Shown here piece by piece: positions 1-7,753 of a DNA stretch of 8,198 nucleotides. The notes under the pieces are model-generated. The model worked only from the letters and a program-made list of their open reading frames with translations. It was not told where the DNA came from and searched no databases. The stretch's first letter is position 1; the number at the start of each line of letters is the position of its first letter. Location: contig CBDUBU010000175.1 of NCBI GenBank assembly GCA_965365465.1, forward strand, positions 1-8,198, in the 5' to 3' direction. The DNA is from CBDUBU01 sp965365465. Its GTDB lineage: Bacteria > Bacteroidota > Rhodothermia > Rhodothermales > DASSAV01. The translations under genes were made by a program, and so were the position numbers.

Positions 1-1
1 G

Positions 2-529
2 AAAAAGAATCGCCGTCTCATCAAGAGCCTCCAGCCAGCCCGTTCGGATAACAGCGTGGACATTCGTTCAGTGGTCGGCGGGCTTCTCGTCCAGCAACGC
101 GATCCCGTGCTGTCCGCGCTGGAACAGGGGAAATCTGACTGGAAAGTGGTCACCTCGCGCCAGCCGACGGAGAAAGAATGGCAGGACCTCAATTTTGCCT
201 GGCGCATCGTCAAACACGTGAAGAGCAACGCGATCGTTTACGCAAAAAACAGGGCAACGCTTGGCATCGGAGCCGGTCAGATGAGCCGCATCGACGCATC
301 TGAACTGGCCGTTCTGAAAGGCCGGAAATCAGACCTGGACTTCACCGCTTCGGTCGTAGCCTCCGATGCGTTCTTTCCGTTTGCCGATGGGCTGATAGCC
401 GCCGCAGGCGCAGGAGCACGCGCCGTTATCCAGCCGGGCGGCTCCGTTCGTGACGATGAAGTGATCGAAGCGGCGGACAAACATGATATCGCTATGGTTT
501 TTACCGGGAAGCGGCACTTCCGGCACTAA
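2..529 (+). CDS. purH: Bifunctional AICAR formyltransferase / IMP cyclohydrolase, C-terminal part (5' end outside window)
   Basis: The reading frame is open from the left edge and ends at TAA 527-529, giving the last 175 codons of a protein that is usually a little over 500 residues. The visible part is the end of the AICAR transformylase domain, which transfers a formyl group from 10-formyl-THF to AICAR; the cyclohydrolase domain then closes the ring to IMP. Hallmarks of PurH are clear: the DIRSVVGGLLVQQRD stretch, the EWQDLNFAWRIVKHVKSNA segment, the GIGAGQMSRIDA substrate-binding region, SDAFFPFADG, the IQPGGSVRDDEVI loop, and the terminal MVFTGKRHFRH, which matches the family's normal C-terminus. 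An internal GTG at 56 is not the start, because the upstream codons also match PurH. The catalytic Lys-His motif lies outside the window. The next gene, mreB, begins 181 bases downstream and no convincing terminator is seen between them. Confidence 0.97.
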   Translation, partial: KKNRRLIKSLQPARSDNSVDIRSVVGGLLVQQRDPVLSALEQGKSDWKVVTSRQPTEKEWQDLNFAWRIVKHVKSNAIVYAKNRATLGIGAGQMSRIDASELAVLKGRKSDLDFTASVVASDAFFPFADGLIAAAGAGARAVIQPGGSVRDDEVIEAADKHDIAMVFTGKRHFRH

Positions 530-710
530 ACCGGGTTGCAGAACGCCTTGCAAGCCTGTTTTGCCTGCAATTATCTACTGCGCCGGCGAGATCCCTGCAC
601 ATTAGCGGACAAAACATCGACGAAACGGGTGACTTCGGGCTGCAAGCGGTGTATCTTGCGCCCAAAGTAATTGCCTTACCTTGCTGACCTGAAAATACCT
701 GTAAATATAG
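530..710. other. purH-mreB intergenic region
   Basis: This 181-base gap contains no ATG-started open frame on the + strand and no convincing hairpin with a T-run. A weak Bacteroidota-like promoter reading (TTG at 656-658, 18 bases, TACCTTGC at 677-684) is possible but too degenerate to call. The bases directly before the mreB start are A/T-rich with no Shine-Dalgarno sequence. Confidence 0.5.
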
Positions 711-1721
<1,011 letters not shown>

Positions 1722-1754
1722 CCTGAATTTTTCTCGGATCTACACGGAAAGTAA

Positions 1755-2600
1755 ATGACCTTCCAGCTCTGGGAGCGTATTCGGGATTGGGTGATTCTGA
1801 TTGTCCTGCTGGCGGCTTCGGCTGTGGTCATGTTTGCCTGGAACCAGCCGATGGTGCAGGCTGTCCGCGCTGCTTCCCTGGAATCGACAGCTTGGGTCGA
1901 AGCGCGGTTTGCATGGGCAGGCAGCTTCTTTCGGGCGCTGGAGGAAAACAATGTGCTGCGGCAGGAAAACATTGAACTCTCCAGCGAAGTAGCCCTTTCA
2001 CGGGAAGCGCAACTGGAAAACAGTCGCCTTCGGCGGTTACTCGGACTCCAGGACACAACCTCCTACCCGCTCAAAGCGGCGCGGATCGTATCGATGGACA
2101 TAACCCGCCAGCAGAACTTCATCACGCTGAATGTGGGCCGCGCCGACAGCATCAAAGTGGACATGGCAGTTGTTGACGACCAGGGCATCATCGGCAAGGT
2201 CGTGCTCGTAAGCGAGCATTACTCGCTCGTCATGCCTTACCTGAACACCGACTTCCGCGTCCCGGCGAGGATTTTGCCCATTCAGGCCATGGGGATCGTC
2301 ACGTGGCAAGGCGTTTCCAGGGATCACCTGTTAATGGAAAATGTATCCCGCACCCAACCTGTCCTGCGCGGCCAACTGGTTGTCACTAGCGGATTCAGCA
2401 ACGTCTTTCCTCCGGGATTCCCTGTCGGCTTCGTCGATTCGGTTGCCACCCGTCCAGGCCGGAACGAATTGCTTGTCTACCTGACGCCGTCATCTCCCAT
2501 TGACCGGGCTGAATACGTGTTTGTCGTGCTGCGCAGCCCTGATCCGGAACGGCTGGCTCTGGAAAGCCCGGAAGCAAACCCGTTTGCTCCAGGACGGTAG
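1755..2600 (+). CDS. mreC: Rod-shape-determining protein MreC
   Basis: This 281-residue product has the MreC layout. A short cytoplasmic N-terminus is followed by one membrane anchor (about residues 12-30), then a periplasmic coiled coil rich in Glu, Leu and Arg (about 60-96), then the double beta-barrel domain (about 105-260). Family signatures are present: DITRQQNFITLNVGRADSIK (115-134), VVDDQGIIGKVV (139-150), and TSGFSNVFPPGFPVGFV (211-227). MreC is known to link MreB filaments to the periplasmic synthases PBP2 and RodA. The start ATG 1755 gives a proper membrane anchor and is preceded by a weak GGAAAG purine stretch. It lies 33 bases after mreB and almost certainly shares its transcript. 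No mreD, mrdA or rodA gene follows; a PBP4-type gene comes next after about 100 bases. Confidence 0.96.
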   Translation: MTFQLWERIRDWVILIVLLAASAVVMFAWNQPMVQAVRAASLESTAWVEARFAWAGSFFRALEENNVLRQENIELSSEVALSREAQLENSRLRRLLGLQDTTSYPLKAARIVSMDITRQQNFITLNVGRADSIKVDMAVVDDQGIIGKVVLVSEHYSLVMPYLNTDFRVPARILPIQAMGIVTWQGVSRDHLLMENVSRTQPVLRGQLVVTSGFSNVFPPGFPVGFVDSVATRPGRNELLVYLTPSSPIDRAEYVFVVLRSPDPERLALESPEANPFAPGR

Positions 2601-2701
2601 AGATAAACCATGCCGTTTCGAGTGCGCCTTGAACGCCGCGCCGGAAGATATGCGGCTGCGCCCTTCCCTTGTGTCTGACGGCTATACGCCATCCTCCTGC
2701 T

Positions 2702-4234
2702 ATGAAACAAAGCAAACGCTCTGTGAAACTGCTGTATGTTCTTCCGGCGATGTTCTTCTTCGCAACTCTTCTCTCCTCTGCAGCAACGGCGCAGTCTGCC
2801 CCTGCCACACCGCACCAGGTCGAAAGGGCCATCCATGAGGTTATTGAAGATGATATCTTCGAAAACGCTTTCTGGGGCGTCATGGTCACGAACCTAAAGA
2901 CCGGACAACCGCTTTTTGAGCATAATGCAGGGAAAAGCTTTATTCCTGCTTCCAATACCAAGCTTTTTACGACGGCGGCAGCCCTTGAACACCTGGGAGC
3001 CGATTACCGCTACCGCACGGCGCTCTACGCAGACGGCCCGGTGGTCGATGGCGAGCTTCATGGAAACCTGATCGTTCGAGGTTCCGGCGACCCCGTGATC
3101 GGGGGCCGCTTCAACAATGGAGACCGAACGGAGGTTTTTCGCGCCTGGGCCGACTCGCTCCGGGCCGCAGGCATCGACCGCATCACCGGCGACATCATTG
3201 GAGACGACGATGTATTCGACGACACCCCTCTCGGCCGGGGGTGGAGTTGGGATGACGAAGCCTACTGGTACTCAGCCGAAATCAGCGGGCTTAGTTTCAA
3301 CGACAACGCCGTGGATTTCACGATGCGGAGCCGGCAAACAGGGATGCCTGCCCAGGTGTCGTGGGAGCCGTTCAATACGAACTATGTGCAAGTCATCAAC
3401 AGCACCGTCACGATCTCGCCTGATTCCTCGCTGAAAGAAGGATATACGCGGGCGTCCGGTTCCAATACCATCCGGCTCTCCAGCCGCATTCCTCGCGGGA
3501 CTTCGGATCTCGAATCGCTGACGGTCTCCAACCCCACGCTCTATTTCGTCCATGTGCTCCGGGAATCGCTGCTCCGATCCGGCATCGCCGTCTCCGGAGA
3601 GCCGGTTGATGTGGACGATATGCCGATCAAGCCTGACTATGCGCGCGGTCGCTTTCGGAGAATAGCAACCCACCTCTCGCCTCCGCTTGCAGACATCATA
3701 AGCGTCATCAACAAGCGCAGTCAGAACCTATATGCAGAGCAATTGCTCAAGACCCTCGCTGCCGAATTTCCTGCACCGGAAACCTTGCTCCCGCTCGGAT
3801 CTGCCGAAAGAGGAATAGAAGCAGCCATGCAGACCTTCGCACGCGCCGGAATCGACACCAGTCGGATACAGCTGGTTGACGGTTCCGGCCTGTCGCGCAT
3901 GAATCTGGTTGCCCCCTCGATGATAACCCGGCTGCTAGGGTATATGTGGCTCCATCCTGATGCTCGCATAAGAGAAGCATTCTACGAATCCCTGCCGGTT
4001 GCAGGGGTAGACGGAACCTTGCAGTACCGAATCTCGCAAGGCTCCCTGCGAGGAAGAGTTCGCGCAAAGACAGGAACCGTATCGAACGCCAGCACCCTGA
4101 GCGGATATGTAACTACAGCCGGAGGCACGCCGCTTGCCTTTTGCCTCATGTGCAACCACTACACGGTAAAAACCCGAGAAGTGCGGGAAGCCCAGGATGC
4201 CCTCGTTGCTATTCTTGCCCGTTACCTTCGATGA
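2702..4234 (+). CDS. dacB: D-alanyl-D-alanine carboxypeptidase/endopeptidase, PBP4 (DacB) family
   Basis: The 510-residue product is a class C-type low-molecular-weight penicillin-binding protein, expected in the periplasm, where this family removes the terminal D-Ala from muropeptides and cleaves DD-crosslinks. All three active-site motifs are visible: SxxK as SNTK at 84-87 (S84 nucleophile), SxN as SQN at 340-342, and KTG at 456-458. The conserved VDGSGLSR lies at 392-399. The large insert between SxxK and SxN, about 250 residues, is typical of PBP4 and absent from DacA-type enzymes. A signal peptide is clear: a basic start (KQSKRSVK), a hydrophobic core (10-24), and a likely cleavage site ATA|QS after residue 30. 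ATG 2702 is preferred over the in-frame TTG 2669 because it gives this standard signal peptide. Its place after mreBC suggests a role in wall elongation or remodelling, but co-transcription is an inference. Confidence 0.93.
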   Translation: MKQSKRSVKLLYVLPAMFFFATLLSSAATAQSAPATPHQVERAIHEVIEDDIFENAFWGVMVTNLKTGQPLFEHNAGKSFIPASNTKLFTTAAALEHLGADYRYRTALYADGPVVDGELHGNLIVRGSGDPVIGGRFNNGDRTEVFRAWADSLRAAGIDRITGDIIGDDDVFDDTPLGRGWSWDDEAYWYSAEISGLSFNDNAVDFTMRSRQTGMPAQVSWEPFNTNYVQVINSTVTISPDSSLKEGYTRASGSNTIRLSSRIPRGTSDLESLTVSNPTLYFVHVLRESLLRSGIAVSGEPVDVDDMPIKPDYARGRFRRIATHLSPPLADIISVINKRSQNLYAEQLLKTLAAEFPAPETLLPLGSAERGIEAAMQTFARAGIDTSRIQLVDGSGLSRMNLVAPSMITRLLGYMWLHPDARIREAFYESLPVAGVDGTLQYRISQGSLRGRVRAKTGTVSNASTLSGYVTTAGGTPLAFCLMCNHYTVKTREVREAQDALVAILARYLR

Positions 4235-4288
4235 ATTCGGAGCATTTGAATCAAAAATGCAACGAAAAACGTGAACTGTTTGATTGCG

Positions 4289-4318
4289 TTTGTGTATATA
4301 CCGCCATATGTATTTTCG
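4289..4318 (+). promoter_or_regulatory. Candidate Bacteroidota-type promoter before hslV
   Basis: TTTG at 4289-4292 and TATTTTCG at 4311-4318 are separated by 18 bases. This resembles the -33 TTTG / -7 TAnnTTTG promoter described for Bacteroides and Flavobacterium, with one mismatch in the -7 box. It sits in the most AT-rich gap of the window (4235-4346), about 30 bases before the hslV ATG. The call depends on the host really being a Bacteroidota relative. Confidence 0.3.
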
Positions 4319-4346
4319 GATTGATTCCTGATTGTATTTCTCATCC

Positions 4347-4922
4347 ATGCGTTCAACCAGCCTTCCGGTCATTCATGGCACCACGGTGCTTGGCGTGCTT
4401 CACAATGGAAAAGTTGCTCTCGGCTCTGATGGACAGGCCACGATGGGCAACACGGTTATGAAGCACAAGGCACAGAAAGTTCGCCCCCTCTACGACGGAA
4501 AGATTCTGGCCGGATTTGCCGGAGCAACGGCAGATGCTTTCACGCTGTTTGAGCGTTTTGAAGAAAAACTGCAACAGTACGGAGGAATCATCACACGCGC
4601 CGCCGTCGAACTGGCCAAGGATTGGAGAACCGACAGATATCTTCGGCGGCTTGAGGCGCTGCTTGCCGTTGCGTCGTCCGAGAGGTTGTTGCTCATCAGC
4701 GGTACGGGCGATGTCATCGAACCGGACGACAACATTGTTGCGATAGGTTCGGGAGGGCCGTATGCGCTGGCTGCCGCCCGCGCTCTGCTCAAATATGGCG
4801 AGCAGATGAGCGCCAGGCAGGTGGTGGAAGAAGGACTTTCCATCGCAGCGGATATTTGCATCTATACGAACAAACATCTCACGGTGCTCGAAATCGATGC
4901 ACTCAGCCCGGCGAAGCAATAA
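4347..4922 (+). CDS. hslV: ATP-dependent protease peptidase subunit HslV
   Basis: HslV is the proteasome-beta-like peptidase that forms a double hexamer and degrades proteins unfolded by the HslU ATPase in the cytoplasm. From ATG 4347 the product has 191 residues. The sequence HGTTVLGVLHNG places the catalytic threonine at residue 12, so an 11-residue propeptide ending in Gly must be removed, leaving a mature chain of 180 residues. Counting from that Thr, the conserved active-site Asp17 (in SDGQAT) and Lys33 (in HKAQKV) fall exactly where expected, and GSGGPYALAAA carries the conserved Ser region. An in-frame TTG at 4332 would add five residues, but ATG is preferred and matches known propeptide lengths better. 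No Shine-Dalgarno sequence precedes it. hslU, normally the adjacent partner gene, lies about 1.4 kb downstream beyond a NYN-domain gene. Confidence 0.96.
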   Translation: MRSTSLPVIHGTTVLGVLHNGKVALGSDGQATMGNTVMKHKAQKVRPLYDGKILAGFAGATADAFTLFERFEEKLQQYGGIITRAAVELAKDWRTDRYLRRLEALLAVASSERLLLISGTGDVIEPDDNIVAIGSGGPYALAAARALLKYGEQMSARQVVEEGLSIAADICIYTNKHLTVLEIDALSPAKQ

Positions 4923-5014
4923 CGGACGGGCGTGCATAGGAGGAGATACGCAAGACCCTTCGCCCCTGCTTATACCAGCTAAGGCGAATCATGCAGTAAA
5001 CGCAGTTTTCAGAA

Positions 5015-6070
5015 ATGCCAAAAGCCAGATTCGACCGCGCGCGGACACGTCTTTCCCAAAACCACGCAGCGGTATTCGTCAACTACGACAACCTCCACGC
5101 GCTTTTCAGCGAACAACTCGATGCCCGCGAGCATCCGGACGAATTCATCTCAGAGTTGCTCGACGAACTATGTCGCCACCTGCTTGTGGTAGAACATACG
5201 CAGACTACACTTATGTTTGCCTATGCAGACTTCAGCGAGTTGCGAGGAAACGGGCCTTTCATTCAGAGATCGCTCTATCTACAGGGCGCAGATCCCCGGT
5301 ATGTTCCGTCTGGCCTGCACAAGAACGCCGTGGAAATGCAACTCTGTGTGGATGCTATGGACCTCCTGCATACGAGGCCCGATATCCACATGTTCGTGAT
5401 CGTGACAGGCGATGCCCATTGCCTTCCCCTGATCCAAAAACTCAAACGGCATGGACGCGAGGCCATGATCGTTGCCCTCGAAAATCCGACACTGGCTGAT
5501 TCCTCTCTGTTTGCTAATGAGAACCTTTTTATAGATGCTATTGATCTTCTGAGCGAGCCGTCCCGCAACTCTTTGCAACTCAGCCCTGACACGGAAGCCG
5601 AGAGCGCAAGCGGAGGAATGAGCAGCCTCAGAAAGGCATCGCGGGGCGCTCCTGTACCGCACAGGGATGTTGCAGGTTCTGCCTCTTTGCTTACCCTTGA
5701 AATCATTGAAGAACATTTCGGGCAGTACGACGAAGTTTATCTGACGCCGCTGCTTCGCAAGCTCTCGGAAGTTCTCGGCGATGAAGAACACGACCCCAAG
5801 TCCATCATCAGCGAACTGGAAGACGCCGGAGCAGTCTGGCTGGAGAAGCGCCGGGGCTTTCCGTATGACTACACAGTGCTGCTCGTTGACAAGGAGCATC
5901 CGGACGTCAGGCGTATCCAGCTTCTTTTCGAGGAACAGGGCGGGCAGCACCCTTCTCCTGATTCCCGCCTCACCTTTGAGGATGATGACTACGACGATGA
6001 AGAGTACCTGGAGGACTATCGGGATGAGGAAGAGTTTGACGAAACGGAGTGGTCGGATGAACCTCACTGA
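5015..6070 (+). CDS. NYN (LabA/PIN-like) domain protein with probable winged-helix region and acidic tail
   Basis: The 351-residue product starts with a NYN/LabA-like domain (about 18-180), a PIN-fold group related to metal-dependent ribonucleases. VFVNYDNL (D25) corresponds to the usual first strand with its Asp, AYADFS holds D72, KNAVEMQLCVDAM (103-115) matches the K..VD...VDAL helix, and FVIVTGDAHCLPLI (127-140) matches the SGDSDF-x-PL motif. D113 and D133 are kept, but two usual Asp positions appear as E107 and H135, so nuclease activity is uncertain. A linker rich in Ser follows (180-222). Residues about 224-295 look like a winged helix and could be a LOTUS/OST-HTH relative; this is inference. 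The tail 321-350 has 19 Asp or Glu in 30 residues plus several Tyr. The gene lies 92 bases after hslV and ends just before a strong terminator, so it is probably co-transcribed with hslV. Its biological role is unknown. Confidence 0.8.
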   Translation: MPKARFDRARTRLSQNHAAVFVNYDNLHALFSEQLDAREHPDEFISELLDELCRHLLVVEHTQTTLMFAYADFSELRGNGPFIQRSLYLQGADPRYVPSGLHKNAVEMQLCVDAMDLLHTRPDIHMFVIVTGDAHCLPLIQKLKRHGREAMIVALENPTLADSSLFANENLFIDAIDLLSEPSRNSLQLSPDTEAESASGGMSSLRKASRGAPVPHRDVAGSASLLTLEIIEEHFGQYDEVYLTPLLRKLSEVLGDEEHDPKSIISELEDAGAVWLEKRRGFPYDYTVLLVDKEHPDVRRIQLLFEEQGGQHPSPDSRLTFEDDDYDDEEYLEDYRDEEEFDETEWSDEPH

Positions 6071-6106
6071 TGCGTGTGTTTTGCTCCATTGAGGCTGAAA
6101 ACCTGA

Positions 6107-6146
6107 AAAAACGTGAGGCTGGAAGCGACTCCGGCTTCACGTTTTT
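6107..6146 (+). terminator. Strong intrinsic terminator after the NYN gene
   Basis: A 17-pair stem with two G-U wobbles (6107-6123 with 6130-6146) encloses a 6-base loop. The arms begin with a run of A and end with a run of T, so it could stop transcription from either side. The GC-rich core is GTGAGGCTGGA paired with TCCGGCTTCAC. It lies 36 bases after the NYN stop codon and 132 bases before hslU, so it should end the hslV-NYN transcript and implies a separate promoter for hslU. I could not identify that promoter in 6147-6278: a TTGACA at 6149-6154 has no matching -10 box. Confidence 0.85.
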
Positions 6147-6278
6147 CGTTGACACCTGCCCGGCGACCCGGCGCGGCGCTTTGCCTTCAAGCTCTCTAAT
6201 TTTATCCTGAACTGCTGCCTGCGCTTCGCGTATGCATTGCAGGACGTTTCCCCGAGCTAGTAAACCGTTACGATAGAA

Positions 6279-7679
6279 ATGAACAAAGAACTCACGCCTC
6301 GTGAAATTGTAGCCGAACTCGACAAGTATATCATCGGGCAGAATGAGGCCAAGAAAAGCGTCGCCATTGCCCTTCGGAACCGGTGGCGACGGCAGAATGC
6401 ACCGGATGAGATGCGCGACGAGATCATGCCGAACAACATCATCATGATCGGTCCCACCGGCGTTGGAAAAACAGAAATCGCCCGGCGCCTGGCCAAGCTG
6501 GCTGGAGCGCCATTCATCAAGGTAGAAGCAACCAAGTTTACGGAAGTGGGCTATGTAGGCCGCGATGTAGACAGCATGATCCGGGATCTGACGGACATTG
6601 CCGTCAACATGGTGCGCGAAGAGCATTCAGCCGGCGTGCAGGAGCGGGCGCGTGAGTTTGCGGAGGAACGCATCCTCGACATCCTGATCCCGCCCGCCAA
6701 ACAGCCTGCCGGAGAACTGGTCTCCGGGCCAGGCTTTGTCGTAAGACCCTCAGACAGCGGCGACGACCTCTCGGAAGCTGACCTTCGGGAGCGCACCAGA
6801 AGCAAGTTCCGCGAGAAACTGAGGCGCGGCGATCTGGACGAACGCGAGATCGAAACGGAAGTCGCCTCCGACCAGACTCCCATGCTGCAGGTGTTTGGCC
6901 CGATGGGCATGGAGGAAATGGGCATGAACCTGCAAGAACTTTTCGGCAACCTGGGGGGCAAGAAACGAAAGAAGCGCCGCCTTCCCGTTTCCGAGGCCCG
7001 CGAACTCCTCACACAGGAGGAAGCGCAGAAGCTGATCGACATGGATAAGGTGACCAAGGAAGCATTAGAGAGGGTGCAACACTCAGGCATCGTTTTCATC
7101 GATGAGATCGATAAGGTTGCGGCGCGTTCAAGCAATCGCGGCGGCAGCGGACCTGACGTGTCTCGTGAAGGCGTACAGCGCGACTTGCTTCCCATCGTCG
7201 AAGGATCAAACGTGACGACGAAGTACGGCATGGTGAAAACCGATCATATCCTCTTTGTCGCCAGCGGCGCCTTTCACGTCTCGAAGCCGAGTGATCTCAT
7301 TCCAGAGATGCAGGGCCGGTTTCCTATCCGTGTAGAACTCCAGAGCCTCAATGAAGAGGACTTCTTCAAGATCCTGACGCAACCCAAGAATGCGCTGTTG
7401 AAACAGTACACGGCGCTTCTGCACGCCGAGGGCATGGACATCACGTTCACGGATGACGCCGTTCGGGAGATCGCGCGCATTGCGGCGCAGGTAAACAGCG
7501 ATGTCGAAAACATCGGCGCCCGACGTCTTCATACCATTCTCACCACGTTGCTCGAAGATGTTCTTTTTGACGTTCCGGATCGCATTGAATCCCCCAATCT
7601 GGTCGTTGATGCCGACCTCGTTCGTGAACGGCTCAGTTCTATCGCGCGCAATAAGGATCTGAGTCAGTATATTCTGTAG
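6279..7679 (+). CDS. hslU: ATP-dependent protease ATPase subunit HslU
   Basis: HslU is the AAA+ unfoldase that feeds substrates into HslV. The 466-residue product is slightly longer than the 443-residue E. coli protein. Visible motifs are the opening TPREIVAELDKYIIGQNEAKK, Walker A GPTGVGKT at 58-65, the pore loop GYVG at 91-94, Walker B IVFIDEID at 271-278, a likely arginine finger R347 in MQGRFPIRVEL, and sensor 2 GARR at 413-416. The intermediate (I) domain spans about 110-245 and contains the Met/Gly-rich MGMEEMGMNLQELFG and the basic KKRKKRR stretch. The C-terminal LSQYIL matches the tail that docks into HslV and activates it, so the pair should be functional. ATG 6279 gives the conserved N-terminus; the preceding bases lack a Shine-Dalgarno sequence. 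A terminator upstream separates this gene from hslV. Confidence 0.98.
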   Translation: MNKELTPREIVAELDKYIIGQNEAKKSVAIALRNRWRRQNAPDEMRDEIMPNNIIMIGPTGVGKTEIARRLAKLAGAPFIKVEATKFTEVGYVGRDVDSMIRDLTDIAVNMVREEHSAGVQERAREFAEERILDILIPPAKQPAGELVSGPGFVVRPSDSGDDLSEADLRERTRSKFREKLRRGDLDEREIETEVASDQTPMLQVFGPMGMEEMGMNLQELFGNLGGKKRKKRRLPVSEARELLTQEEAQKLIDMDKVTKEALERVQHSGIVFIDEIDKVAARSSNRGGSGPDVSREGVQRDLLPIVEGSNVTTKYGMVKTDHILFVASGAFHVSKPSDLIPEMQGRFPIRVELQSLNEEDFFKILTQPKNALLKQYTALLHAEGMDITFTDDAVREIARIAAQVNSDVENIGARRLHTILTTLLEDVLFDVPDRIESPNLVVDADLVRERLSSIARNKDLSQYIL

Positions 7680-7753
7680 CGTCATGCTCCGGGTGAGCGG
7701 TTGCGATCCGGGCTTATTCACGCACCCCAGACACAGATCGGCTGCCGTTACAC

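Noticed and set aside
2610..2678. Short open frame of 22 codons in the mreC-dacB gap, possible mreD remnant
   Set aside because: The peptide is basic and not hydrophobic, unlike the multi-spanning MreD, and there is no supporting start signal.
4242..4260. Inverted repeat GCATTT / AAATGC after dacB as a terminator
   Set aside because: The stem has only six mostly A-T pairs and no T-run follows, so it is too weak.
4897..5499. Plus-strand 200-codon open frame bridging the end of hslV and the NYN gene
   Set aside because: Its product is rich in Arg and Pro with no recognisable motif, and it overlaps two well-supported genes in another frame.
6149..6154. TTGACA as a -35 box for hslU
   Set aside because: The region 15-20 bases downstream is GC-rich with no -10 match, and the host probably uses a different promoter consensus.
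5970..6626. Minus-strand open frame of 218 codons covering the NYN-hslU gap
   Set aside because: It runs antisense through the hslU start, the terminator and the NYN tail, and the plausible-looking helix-like stretch in the gap has no start of its own. Both flanking genes are certain.
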